64,000 bases of DNA from Bin87 sp965204905 (GTDB taxonomy: Bacteria > Chloroflexota > Dehalococcoidia > Lucifugimonadales > UBA3495): assembly GCA_965204905.1 (NCBI GenBank), contig OZ242042.1:1116001-1180000 (forward strand). Reading direction: 5' to 3'. The first letter of the stretch is position 1; each line of letters starts with the position of its first letter. The notes under the pieces were generated by a model. That model had not been told where the DNA came from. It saw nothing but the letters and a program-made list of their open reading frames with translations, and did not search any database. Position numbers and translations under genes: made by a program. Positions 32,910-40,554 of this stretch are shown here, piece by piece.

Positions 32910-33374
32910 TCAGTCAGCGCACTCTCCGCAGCGACCGTAAACTTCCAGCCAATGCCCGCTCATGCGGAAGCCAGCCTGGTCGGCGGCGGTGCGAAGTATA
33001 TCCTCCACGTCGCAGTCCACCAGGTCAGCGGATGCGCCGCAGATGGCGCAGAGCATATGATGATGATGCCCCTGGTGGCTGAGTTGGTAACGGAGTTCCC
33101 GGTCTTCCAGGAGGACCCGGCAGACTTGGTCGGTTTCCACCAGGAGCCGCAGACCTCGATACACTGTGGCCCGGCCGACGCACGGCAGGACGGAGCACAG
33201 CTCCTCAGCGGTGAAGGGTCGTCCCTGGGCGGCGGCGGCGCTGATGACCAAGCGACGGGGCTCGGTGTCCCGGTAGCCTCGTCTGGTCAACTGGGTTACG
33301 ATGTCATCCACGACGGCAGGGGATACCGGAGTGGGGTGGTCGTGTCCTTTGTGTTTTACGGTGCTAGAAGGCAT
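32910..33374 (-). CDS. Fur family metal-responsive regulator (Zur-like)
   Basis: A 154-residue Fur-family repressor. Winged helix in residues about 20-90 (Y-R-x-T-x-x-R, then F-T-A-E-E-L and RATVYRGLRLLVETDQV). The dimerisation domain has HHHHMLCAICG and, near the end, GRCGECAD, giving the two CxxC zinc sites. Directly upstream of the zinc-binding protein gene and transcribed the same way, so Zur is more likely than Fur or PerR. The N-terminal HKGHDHP may add metal-binding residues. Its own promoter overlaps a GATAC-TGC-GTATC palindrome, implying autoregulation. Confidence 0.85.
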   Translation of the reverse strand: MPSSTVKHKGHDHPTPVSPAVVDDIVTQLTRRGYRDTEPRRLVISAAAAQGRPFTAEELCSVLPCVGRATVYRGLRLLVETDQVCRVLLEDRELRYQLSHQGHHHHMLCAICGASADLVDCDVEDILRTAADQAGFRMSGHWLEVYGRCGECAD

Positions 33375-33376
33375 AT

Positions 33377-33392
33377 TGATACTGCGTATCCG
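33377..33392 (-). promoter_or_regulatory. Candidate operator at the Fur-family gene
   Basis: TTGATACTGCGTATCC contains the inverted repeat GATAC-TGC-GTATC, lies at the expected transcription start, and shares ACTGCGTAT with the region before the zinc-binding protein gene. Confidence 0.5.
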
Positions 33393-33393
33393 G

Positions 33394-33421
33394 ATTTTAC
33401 GCCGAGATGCCAGTTTGTCAA
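33394..33421 (-). promoter_or_regulatory. Sigma-70-type promoter of the Fur-family gene
   Basis: On the minus strand: -35 TTGACA (33416-33421), a 16-bp spacer and -10 TAAAAT (33394-33399). The leader before the start codon is only about 13 nt. Confidence 0.6.
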
Positions 33422-33497
33422 CCCTGCTTTCCGGCTTGACGCTGCGGCGGGCCGGCGTTTATAGTCGGCAGTACCAACCGACTGGGGAGTGTTCGCT

Positions 33498-33740
33498 ATG
33501 CCTATCTATGAGTATTCGTGTCCCACCTGTGGATACAGGTTTGAGAAGTTGCAGTCCATGTCCGCTACGGGCGCCGATTGCCCACACTGCGAGCAGCCGG
33601 CCAAGCGAGCAATTTCAGTGTTCGCCGCAGTCAGCAAGGGCGACAGTTTCGCCAGCGATATGGCCGATCTGGGCGGTTCGCCGATGCCGGCTCCCATGGG
33701 CGGCGGCGGATGCGGCGGTTTCTGCGGCTGTGGGCACTGA
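33498..33740 (+). CDS. FmdB-type zinc ribbon protein
   Basis: An 80-residue regulatory zinc ribbon of the FmdB/CxxC_CxxC_SSSS family: MPIYEYSCPTCGYRFEKLQSM with C8/C11 and C28/C31 pairs, then a flexible Gly/Met-rich tail ending CGGFCGCGH. The start at 33498 follows GGGGAG. Function unknown; these small proteins often accompany amide or one-carbon metabolism. Placed after the zinc locus and Fur gene, but in the opposite orientation. Confidence 0.88.
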   Translation: MPIYEYSCPTCGYRFEKLQSMSATGADCPHCEQPAKRAISVFAAVSKGDSFASDMADLGGSPMPAPMGGGGCGGFCGCGH

Positions 33741-33763
33741 CCTGCGACGCCATCGGATACCGG

Positions 33764-33792
33764 GTAGGGGCGGGTTTCAAACCCGCCCCTAC
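33764..33792. repeat. GGGGCG palindrome (family B, copy 5, perfect)
   Basis: GTAGGGGCGGGTTT and AAACCCGCCCCTAC form a perfect 14-bp palindrome around a single central C. It lies in the convergent gap between the FmdB-like and OGG1-like genes. Confidence 0.85.
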
Positions 33793-33800
33793 GCATTTTA

Positions 33801-33852
33801 TGGATTCCGGCTTTCGCCGGAATGACGGTGGGAAAGCCGGAATGACGGTGGG
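33801..33852. repeat. GCCGGAATGACGG tandem stem-loop (family D, copy 2)
   Basis: TGGATTCCGGC-TTTC-GCCGGAATGACGG followed by a second GCCGGAATGACGGTGGG unit, adjoining the OGG1-like stop at 33869. Confidence 0.75.
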
Positions 33853-33868
33853 GGCTGGGATAACGGCG

Positions 33869-34732
33869 CTACTTTTGCATACGCCGGCCGTGGAACAGGT
33901 ACTGTTGAGAATATCCCGCGTAGCGTCCGAAGTAAGACTGTGCCCATTCAACCATGACCCGGTCGGGGGGCTTTTTCTGCATCGGGAAGTACCATTCGGC
34001 CAGGGCGCGCCGGACCCACACGTCAACGGGAAAGGCTTCGAGCTTTTCCAGAGAAAAGACGGCGATGCAGTCGGCGATTTTGGCCCCGATACCGTAACAG
34101 TCCATCAACCGGCTCTTGGTTTCAGGGTAAGGCAGTCGTATCAGTTCATCCAGGTCCAACTCCCCCCGGCAAACGCGCTCGGCGGCGGCTACGACATAAG
34201 GGGCGCGGAACCCCAGGCCGAGTTCCCGCAGAAAGCCCTCGCCAGCGGACGCCAGCCGTTCCGGGGATGGGAAAGTGCGGCGGACTTCTCCATCGAGTTC
34301 CAGGGGTTCACCCAGGCTATCGGCCATGGCTTCCATGTTCTGGTGGATACGCGGGATGTTTGAGGTTGCTGAGCAGATGAAGGCGACGGTACATTCCCAG
34401 GGTTCCTGGCGGAGGATTCGCAAACCCGGGTACCTAGCGACCATGGCGGCGACGCGCCGGTCGCGACAAATTTCGGCGTAGATGGCTTCGATGTTGTCGT
34501 CCAGGCGGAAGTAGGCCCGCAGCAGGGCATCGGTGTCACGGCGCGCTGCCCGGTCGGTAGCGGAGGCTTCCCGATATTCCAGCCCGCCCGGAACCTGGCG
34601 CAGGTGGAGCAAGCGGTCTCCAAGCACGCCCGAGAACCACTGGTCATTCAGTCTGCGCCAGCGATGGGCCTGACCGCTCTCAAGACTCTCAGCGAGATTG
34701 AAAGGCTGGTCGATGGTCACAGATTCAGCCAA
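33869..34732 (-). CDS. 8-oxoguanine DNA glycosylase (OGG1-type)
   Basis: A 287-residue HhH-GPD glycosylase of the OGG1 type. The N-terminal OGG_N-like beta region (FNLAESLESGQAHRWRRL...W) precedes the helical HhH-GPD domain. K218 in YGIGAKIADC and D237 in FPVDVW match the catalytic Lys/Asp of human OGG1 (K249, D268). ICSATSNIPRI is the family's substrate-pocket block. It excises 8-oxoguanine with associated lyase activity. Its first 16 bases overlap the end of the exonuclease-DinG gene, so both repair genes are probably co-transcribed. Confidence 0.92.
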   Translation of the reverse strand: MAESVTIDQPFNLAESLESGQAHRWRRLNDQWFSGVLGDRLLHLRQVPGGLEYREASATDRAARRDTDALLRAYFRLDDNIEAIYAEICRDRRVAAMVARYPGLRILRQEPWECTVAFICSATSNIPRIHQNMEAMADSLGEPLELDGEVRRTFPSPERLASAGEGFLRELGLGFRAPYVVAAAERVCRGELDLDELIRLPYPETKSRLMDCYGIGAKIADCIAVFSLEKLEAFPVDVWVRRALAEWYFPMQKKPPDRVMVEWAQSYFGRYAGYSQQYLFHGRRMQK

Positions 34733-37605
34733 TGGGCCGCCTGCCGGCCAACGCTGGACACGTTGGACGCCTGGATGGTGCAGGGCGGCAGGGCATTCAG
34801 GAAACGATCGCCGTAGTTGGCAGTCTGGATGCGGCGGTCCAGGATAACCACGGCCCCCCGGTCGGACTTGCTGCGGATGAGCCGGCCGAATCCCTGGCGG
34901 AAACGGAGGACGGCGTTGGGCACCTGGTAGTCATTGAACGGATTGTTGTACAGGTTTCCCCTGGCCTTGACGATGGGGTCGTTGGGTACCGGGAAGGGGA
35001 GACGGCACACCAAAAGGCCGCGCAGGATGCCCGATTCCAGATCGACACCTTCCCAGAAGCTGGCGGTGCCCAGCAACACGGCGCGGGGATCGGACTGCAA
35101 GCGGTCGATGAGCTGACGGGGGGTGCCGTCGATGCCCTGGGCCAACACCGTGATGCCCTCGGCGCGGAGGCGTCCGCGCACGCGATAGGAAGCATCGCGC
35201 AGGGCGCTATGGGATGTGAACAAAACGAGGAGATGGCCATCGAGTTCGCGGGCCATGTTGAGGATGACGTCGGCGGTTCCGGCGGCGTGATCGGCGCCGC
35301 GTCGGGGGTCCGGCAGGTCGTCGGGAACCAGAAGCAGGGTATTGCGGCGGTAGTTGAAGGGGCTGTCCACGAGCAACTCGTCGCAGTCTTCGGGAAAACC
35401 CACGCGCTGGCGGATGAAGTCGAACCGGGAATCGGCGGCAAGGGTGGCGCTGGTCAGGACTACCGATTCCTTGGAGGCAAAGAGTTGGTCGGCGAGAATC
35501 GGCCCGACGGCCAGCGGCGTGGAGTGCAGGGTCAGATTGCGTCGAACGACATCGAGCCACTGGATGCGATCATCCTCATAGCGGCCGAAGATCGATGCCA
35601 GGCGGTCGTTGATTTCCGTCAGCGCGTCGATGCCGTTGGCGATTTCGTTGGCGGGATTGTCGTCCGGTAGATGGAACCATCCATCGGTCACGGCGCGCTG
35701 CAAAGTGTGCAAAGAGTTGATACATTCGCGCACAAAGGCCGACAGGGACTCCCACTCGATGGCCGCGGCGCTCCAGGGACGGGTCTGCCGCACGCTGGGA
35801 TCCAGCGTGAGGGGTTGACGGTCGTTGTCGGAGCGGCCGCCGTCCGCGTTGCGGGTAGCGCTGCGGTAGAGGTTATCGATGGCTTCCCACAGGCGCTGCC
35901 AAGCCTGTCCCGCCTGGTTGCAGGCGGCATTGGCATTGGCCACCGATTCGCGGGCGCGTGGGGCCTCCAGGGTTTCTCCGAGCCGGGACGCGGCGGTGTT
36001 CAGGTGGTTGATGATGCGATAGATGCCTTCCAATTCCTGCGTCAGCGTGCCGGTGGAGATTTCAAAGCCCAGCTGCCGACTGGCTTCTTCTTCCAGGTGG
36101 TGGGCCTCGTCGATGATGAGACGCTGGTAATCCTGCAACACCGTACCGCCAACGGCAAGGTCGGCCAGGAGCAGGGCGTGATTGATGACCAGGATGTGCG
36201 CCGACTCGGCCTCGTTTCTGGCCTGGCGCAGAAAACAGGGAGCGCCGCCACGGAAAGCGGGGCAGCCTTCCACGGCATCGGCGCAGATGCGGGACCAGGC
36301 GGTCCAGTCCTGCATGTGGAGATTGAGGTGAGTGCGGTCTCCGGATTCGGTCTCGTCCAGCCAGACGGCGGTCTTGCCGATAACGCGGGCTTCGTCTTCG
36401 TTGAGGGAATCGGAATTGCCGAGGTTGTTCCAGCGGTGGAGGCAAACGTAGTTGGAGCGACCTTTAAGCTGGGCGGCCCTGACCACCCCGGGCTCCAGGA
36501 TTCCGGCCTCTTCGAGGATTCCGATGACGGCCGGGATGTCCTTATCCATCAACTGTTCCTGGAGGTTGATGGTGTTGGTTGACACGACGACGCGCTGGCC
36601 GTTGGCGGCGGCGTACAGCACGGCGGGCAGCAGATAGGCGATGCTCTTGCCGATGCCGGTGCCGCCTTCGACGATGAGTTTCCGTCCCTGGTAGATGGCG
36701 CGGGTGACGGCTTTAAGCATCTCGGCCTGCTGGGGCCGGTTCTCGAAGTTGGGGAAGGACCTGGCGAAGATACCGTCGGGGGCGAGCAAGTCCTCCACCT
36801 GCTGCTCGGTGAGGTTCCGGCGCATGGCGTTGGCGGCCGGGCCATCGGTTTGATCGGAGGCCGGCTGCTGGAGCAATTTTTCCAGCTTCACACCCGACAA
36901 TCCTTTATGTTCCGGCTGATTTCCCGTTTCCGACGCAGCGCGGGCGGAGTTAGCGCCGGAGGCATGGGGGATCAATCCCTCCAGTAGGTCGGCGATAGGC
37001 GCGTTGGCGGCGCGGGCGGCCCGGGCGATGAACGCAATCTTGGCGGCGGGATGGGATGCGCTGATTTCAAGGAGCCGGTGGAATACCAGAGCGGTAGCCT
37101 CGGCGTCGCCCAAGGCCCGGTGCTGCTCGTGGCTGATTTCCAGGCGTCTCGCCAGTTCGGTCAGGTTGTACTCTGGTATGGTGGGCAGGAATATGGACGC
37201 CAGATCCCAGGTGTTGTAGCGTGGGTTGTGCAGCGGCAAACCGTGTACGCTCAGAAATTCCAGGTCCCAGGAGATGTTATGCCCGATGATGGGCAGGTCG
37301 CCGATGAAGTCCGCGAATCGGTTTGCGGTCTGGTGGAACGTGGGAGCGCGCCTGACCTGATAGTCTTCGATGCCGGTCAGTTGCTCAATGAACGGCGGAA
37401 TCTTGCGTCCCGGGTTGATGAAAGTCTGGTAGCGATCCAGGATTTCGCCGCGGCGGAACCTGACGGCGCCAAGTTCGATGATGGCGTCCGAGTGCGCGTT
37501 GAGTCCGGTGGTTTCCAGGTCAAGGCATACGAATTCCTGCTCGAAGGGGTCGAGCCGCGTCTGGCCGAAAACGGATGGTTGCGTCATTATGGCTTGCTCG
37601 CTCAA
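34717..37605 (-). CDS. dinG: 3'-5' exonuclease-DinG family helicase fusion
   Basis: A 962-residue protein. Residues 24-180 are a DnaQ-type exonuclease domain with D29/E31 in DLETTG and H162/D167 in HRALGDAEA. The linker is followed by an XPD/DinG superfamily 2 helicase, with Walker A GGTGIGKS at 314-321 (K320), DEAH at 499-502, and the C-terminal helicase block LLGTASFWEGVD. Cys 388, 441, 448 and 457 are placed like the XPD-type Fe-S ligands, unlike the exonuclease-fused DinG of Bacillus subtilis. A role in repair or R-loop resolution is likely. Gene pair with the OGG1-like glycosylase. Confidence 0.9.
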   Translation of the reverse strand: MSEQAIMTQPSVFGQTRLDPFEQEFVCLDLETTGLNAHSDAIIELGAVRFRRGEILDRYQTFINPGRKIPPFIEQLTGIEDYQVRRAPTFHQTANRFADFIGDLPIIGHNISWDLEFLSVHGLPLHNPRYNTWDLASIFLPTIPEYNLTELARRLEISHEQHRALGDAEATALVFHRLLEISASHPAAKIAFIARAARAANAPIADLLEGLIPHASGANSARAASETGNQPEHKGLSGVKLEKLLQQPASDQTDGPAANAMRRNLTEQQVEDLLAPDGIFARSFPNFENRPQQAEMLKAVTRAIYQGRKLIVEGGTGIGKSIAYLLPAVLYAAANGQRVVVSTNTINLQEQLMDKDIPAVIGILEEAGILEPGVVRAAQLKGRSNYVCLHRWNNLGNSDSLNEDEARVIGKTAVWLDETESGDRTHLNLHMQDWTAWSRICADAVEGCPAFRGGAPCFLRQARNEAESAHILVINHALLLADLAVGGTVLQDYQRLIIDEAHHLEEEASRQLGFEISTGTLTQELEGIYRIINHLNTAASRLGETLEAPRARESVANANAACNQAGQAWQRLWEAIDNLYRSATRNADGGRSDNDRQPLTLDPSVRQTRPWSAAAIEWESLSAFVRECINSLHTLQRAVTDGWFHLPDDNPANEIANGIDALTEINDRLASIFGRYEDDRIQWLDVVRRNLTLHSTPLAVGPILADQLFASKESVVLTSATLAADSRFDFIRQRVGFPEDCDELLVDSPFNYRRNTLLLVPDDLPDPRRGADHAAGTADVILNMARELDGHLLVLFTSHSALRDASYRVRGRLRAEGITVLAQGIDGTPRQLIDRLQSDPRAVLLGTASFWEGVDLESGILRGLLVCRLPFPVPNDPIVKARGNLYNNPFNDYQVPNAVLRFRQGFGRLIRSKSDRGAVVILDRRIQTANYGDRFLNALPPCTIQASNVSSVGRQAAHWLNL

Positions 37606-37632
37606 TCCCGGAGTGAGGATGCGCCCGAACTG

Positions 37633-37656
37633 AGGGGCGAGTAGTCGTTCGCCCTT
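37633..37656. repeat. GGGGCG palindrome (family B, copy 6, imperfect)
   Basis: AGGGGCGA and TCGCCCTT pair across a GTAGTCGT-like loop with one G-T wobble. It is between the exonuclease-DinG start and the PHP gene, and includes part of the PHP stop codon. Confidence 0.6.
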
Positions 37657-38359
37657 ACACGCTACGCAACTGGTAGGGACGCAGGCTGCTCTGACGCAGT
37701 CCCTCCATGGGCCGGAAGTCGCCCCGATGCAACGCGGCCAGGAATTGCGCCTCGTCGAAAATCTCGTCGGGGAACTCCGTAACGAACTTGCCCAGGCCGT
37801 GGGTGCTGTGAGCGTCGCTGCCGCCGGTTACCGGGAGATTGAGCCGGTGGGCAACCTCGGCGGCGAAGCGGTTTTCCTCGTCGGAGGTGCCGCCGTTGGC
37901 GATCTCGACAGCGTCGGCGAGTTGAAAGACCCGGTGCTGCATGGCCTCATCCGGTTCCGTGGGAATTGGCTCTTTAGGATCGGGGTAGAGGTACGGACGG
38001 GTGCGGTGATGCTGGCCGAGGACGCCACGGAAGGGATGGGCTGAAACGACGTATCCGCCGACGGAGTGGGCCGCCCGGCTCAGTTCTTCGGCGTGATTGA
38101 AGCCGCTCTGGTAGCGGTCAACCCCGAAGCAGAGGATGTGGCCCATGTCGGTATCGGCTTCCATGGCCCGGATGAGCACCACGTTGTGCTGCGCGGCAAA
38201 GGCGGCGAATTCGTGGCGATCCCAGGGGCCGGAGTGCTCGGTTATGCAGAGGCCGCGCAGACCAAGCCTTTCGGCTTCAAGGATGAGGTCTTCGGGAGTC
38301 AGGCTTGAATCGGCGCTGCCGCGGGTGGTGTGGATATGAAGGTCAAATAAACGAGCCAT
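37655..38359 (-). CDS. PHP domain metal-dependent phosphoesterase
   Basis: A 234-residue PHP protein with H8/H10 in DLHIH, the GLCITEHSGPW block, EADTDMG, VVSAHPFRG, and VTGGSDAH near the C-terminus; these are the conserved metal-ligand motifs. MARLFDLHIH at 38359 is preferred to the longer frame that starts in low-similarity sequence. Likely a phosphoesterase of the YciV/TrpH class or a histidinol-phosphatase-like enzyme; the substrate is unknown. Confidence 0.85.
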   Translation of the reverse strand: MARLFDLHIHTTRGSADSSLTPEDLILEAERLGLRGLCITEHSGPWDRHEFAAFAAQHNVVLIRAMEADTDMGHILCFGVDRYQSGFNHAEELSRAAHSVGGYVVSAHPFRGVLGQHHRTRPYLYPDPKEPIPTEPDEAMQHRVFQLADAVEIANGGTSDEENRFAAEVAHRLNLPVTGGSDAHSTHGLGKFVTEFPDEIFDEAQFLAALHRGDFRPMEGLRQSSLRPYQLRSV

Positions 38360-38437
38360 AAGCCCGAACAGTGTATGCGTCGGGGCTGCTGGCGTCAACG
38401 TGGGCGGCGGTCAGCGACAACGGTTTGGTTTGAGCAG

Positions 38438-38465
38438 GTAGGGGCGAGGCATGCCTCGCCCCTAC
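38438..38465. repeat. GGGGCG palindrome (family B, copy 7, perfect)
   Basis: GTAGGGGCGAGGCA/TGCCTCGCCCCTAC is a perfect 28-bp palindrome, sharing both outer arms with copies 5 and 9. It forms a pair with copy 8 eleven bases further on. Confidence 0.85.
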
Positions 38466-38475
38466 GGGAAAGCGC

Positions 38476-38498
38476 GGGGCAACCACGAGGGTTGCCCC
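38476..38498. repeat. GGGGC palindrome (family B, copy 8)
   Basis: GGGGCAACC and GGTTGCCCC form a 9-bp stem with the loop ACGAG, followed by TAC. It lies close after copy 7. Confidence 0.7.
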
Positions 38499-38520
38499 TA
38501 CATACTTGTGGCGGTCTCGG

Positions 38521-39279
38521 TTAGCGGCCGGCGCCCACCGGCTGGTGCGCCTTGAGGAATTCGATGACCTGGTTGATGGTCTGGGCCTTGATGTCCGGGT
38601 CTTCTTTCCAGGGATAGACGGTTGCCTGGGCGTTGGGGGCCAGTTCCGCCATCGCCATCGCGGCTTCCAGCGAGTGGGACGGCGTGTCATCGGGCATCAC
38701 CAGCAGGGGCGTCTGACATGACCGGGCAAAGTCCCGGGAGACGCAGTACATGAAGTCCGGTTGGATTCGGTACAGATTGTGCAGGTACTGCTCGATGGTC
38801 TCCATTGTTAGATCCGGTCTATTGGCCAGCAACGCGGGAGCCCACACGTCGCGCCCGGAGTCGTACATCGCGTCCGGGGTCGCTTCGGCATGGCCCACGG
38901 GCTGGCACAGCACGGCCGCCGCAACTCGCCCGGGCGCATTCCTGATGAGTGTCATGGCGAAGGGACCGCCGATGCAGAAACCGATGAAGCCAAATTCCCG
39001 TATCCCCAGGTGGTCCATGAGGCCCAACTGGTCGTCGGCGAACGCGCCCCAAGGGTCTTCAACCTGCACCGGGCCGGTGGACTGGCCGCCGTTGGCGTTG
39101 CGCTGGTCCATGGTGATGACGCGGAAGTGGTCCTTGAAGGCGTCCACGGCGTTGAAGACCTGGTTGGGCCAGCCGGCCATGATGGAGTTCAGGCCGCCGC
39201 CGGGCGTGGCAAGGATGGGGAAACCGGAACCGGTTTCTTCATAGTGAATGGTGACATCGCCCCTAGTGTAGAACGGCAT
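38521..39279 (-). CDS. Alpha/beta hydrolase with Cys nucleophile elbow (paralogue 1)
   Basis: A 252-residue alpha/beta hydrolase: an oxyanion-region PGGGLNS near residues 26-32, MDQRNANGGQSTGP, and the nucleophile elbow GFCIGG with C102 where Ser is usual. A Cys nucleophile is known in dienelactone hydrolases. An Asp is plausible in VMPDDTPSHS, but the canonical terminal G-H motif is not apparent, so the catalytic His is uncertain. A clear paralogue of 39778-40536, separated from it by the dodecin gene and in the opposite direction. Confidence 0.82.
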   Translation of the reverse strand: MPFYTRGDVTIHYEETGSGFPILATPGGGLNSIMAGWPNQVFNAVDAFKDHFRVITMDQRNANGGQSTGPVQVEDPWGAFADDQLGLMDHLGIREFGFIGFCIGGPFAMTLIRNAPGRVAAAVLCQPVGHAEATPDAMYDSGRDVWAPALLANRPDLTMETIEQYLHNLYRIQPDFMYCVSRDFARSCQTPLLVMPDDTPSHSLEAAMAMAELAPNAQATVYPWKEDPDIKAQTINQVIEFLKAHQPVGAGR

Positions 39280-39382
39280 CGCTATTTCTCCTTGATTGAC
39301 TTGAGTACGGCTTTTGAGGCGATTGTAACTTGGGCGAAAGGGTTGTCAAGGTGGAACGGCGATCCTGGCGCTCCGGTTGCTG

Positions 39383-39411
39383 TTGCCCAATCCGGGCGTG
39401 GTGCTTATTAT
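39383..39411 (+). promoter_or_regulatory. Sigma-70-type promoter of the dodecin gene
   Basis: -35 TTGCCC (39383-39388), a 17-bp spacer and -10 TATTAT (39406-39411), about 50 bases before the ribosome site. Confidence 0.5.
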
Positions 39412-39469
39412 ATTTGTCCCTGCGACGGAGAGAACAAGACGTACAGTCGTAGGAGAACAGGGAGATAAC

Positions 39470-39703
39470 ATGGCAATAGGCAGCACTTACAAGGTAGTTG
39501 AGTTGGTGGGATCCTCCAGCGAGAGCATACAACAGGCCGTTGACGGCGCAATCGCGCGGGCCGGGCAGACCATCCGCAACCTGGACTGGTTCGAGGTGCG
39601 GGAAATCCGCGGCACCATTGATGGCGACAAGGCCAATTGGTACCAGGTAAAGGTGGGCATAGGCTTCCGAGTGGATTCCGGCGAAGACATCACCGAAGAC
39701 TAG
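39470..39703 (+). CDS. Dodecin family flavin/CoA-binding protein
   Basis: A 77-residue dodecin: MAIGSTYKVVELVGSSSESIQQAVDGAIARAGQTIRNLDWFEVREIRG, a characteristic beta-alpha-beta-beta pattern with the conserved W in L-D-W-F-E-V, and a C-terminal KANWYQVKVGIGFRV strand. GGGAGA precedes the ATG at 39470. Dodecamers of this family store flavin and bind CoA. Lies between two paralogous alpha/beta hydrolase genes. Confidence 0.9.
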   Translation: MAIGSTYKVVELVGSSSESIQQAVDGAIARAGQTIRNLDWFEVREIRGTIDGDKANWYQVKVGIGFRVDSGEDITED

Positions 39704-39777
39704 GCCGGCGTCCCGATAAATCCGCCGGCGGGCAGTCAGCAAGCCGGCTTTGCAACTTGCGATGGAGGAAAATCGCC

Positions 39778-40536
39778 ATGCCGTTCTACGAAAGAGGCTC
39801 CACGCGCATCTATTACGAAGAGGTCGGTTCGGGTTTCCCCCTGCTGATCATTCCGGGCGGCGGACTCAATTCCACCGTGGCCGGTCTGCAAACGCATCCA
39901 TTCAATCCCCTGGAGACCTACCGGGATGATTTCCGGTGCATCGCGGCAGACCTGCGCAATGCTCCGCCGGGACAATCCACCGGGCCGTTGGACATTGAAC
40001 GGACCTGGGATGCGTTCACGGACGATCACATTGGACTGATGGACCATCTGGGAATCGACAAGTTCGGAGTGATTGGCTTCTGCATCGCCGGGCCGATGAT
40101 TCTCAACTTGCTCAGCCGGGCCGGCGACCGTGTGGTCGCGGCGGCGCTGATGCAGCCCAGCGGTTACCGGCCAGAGCTGCCGGATCTGTTCTACCAGAAC
40201 AACATCGCGGGCTGGGGGCCGCCGCTCTGCGAGAAACGTCCTGACATTACGATGGACATGGTCCACGATTTCCTGATGAGTATGTACAACAACCGCGCCG
40301 ACTTTGTTTTCACGGTTTCACGGGAGTTCGTGAGCGGCTTGCAGACGCCCATCCTGATCGCGCCTGACGACGTGCCGGCGCATCCCTACGCGCGGGCGAT
40401 GGAGGTTGCCAACCTGGCGCCGAACTCCGAGGTGACCATCTATCCCTGGAAGGATACGCAGGAACACACCGACGAGGTGGTGGCGCACGCCCGGCGTTTC
40501 CTGAAGGCCCACGCGCCGGTGGCCGCGGCGGCATAA
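39778..40536 (+). CDS. Alpha/beta hydrolase with Cys nucleophile elbow (paralogue 2)
   Basis: A 252-residue protein, the same length as its paralogue at 38521-39279. The elbow is GFCIAG with C102, and PGGGLNS and GQSTGP are shared. No standard C-terminal G-H block is seen; H in QEHTDEVV or the AHP at DDVPAHPY are candidates. GGAGG precedes ATG 39778. It is followed 18 bases later by a DAO-type oxidase, suggesting a joint catabolic operon. Confidence 0.82.
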   Translation: MPFYERGSTRIYYEEVGSGFPLLIIPGGGLNSTVAGLQTHPFNPLETYRDDFRCIAADLRNAPPGQSTGPLDIERTWDAFTDDHIGLMDHLGIDKFGVIGFCIAGPMILNLLSRAGDRVVAAALMQPSGYRPELPDLFYQNNIAGWGPPLCEKRPDITMDMVHDFLMSMYNNRADFVFTVSREFVSGLQTPILIAPDDVPAHPYARAMEVANLAPNSEVTIYPWKDTQEHTDEVVAHARRFLKAHAPVAAAA

Positions 40537-40554
40537 AGGGGAGGTGGCGACGCT

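Noticed and set aside
38438..38498. Two close palindromes as a possible CRISPR array or origin of replication
   Set aside because: Two unlike stem-loops with a 10-base interval; no repeat-spacer periodicity, DnaA boxes or cas genes.
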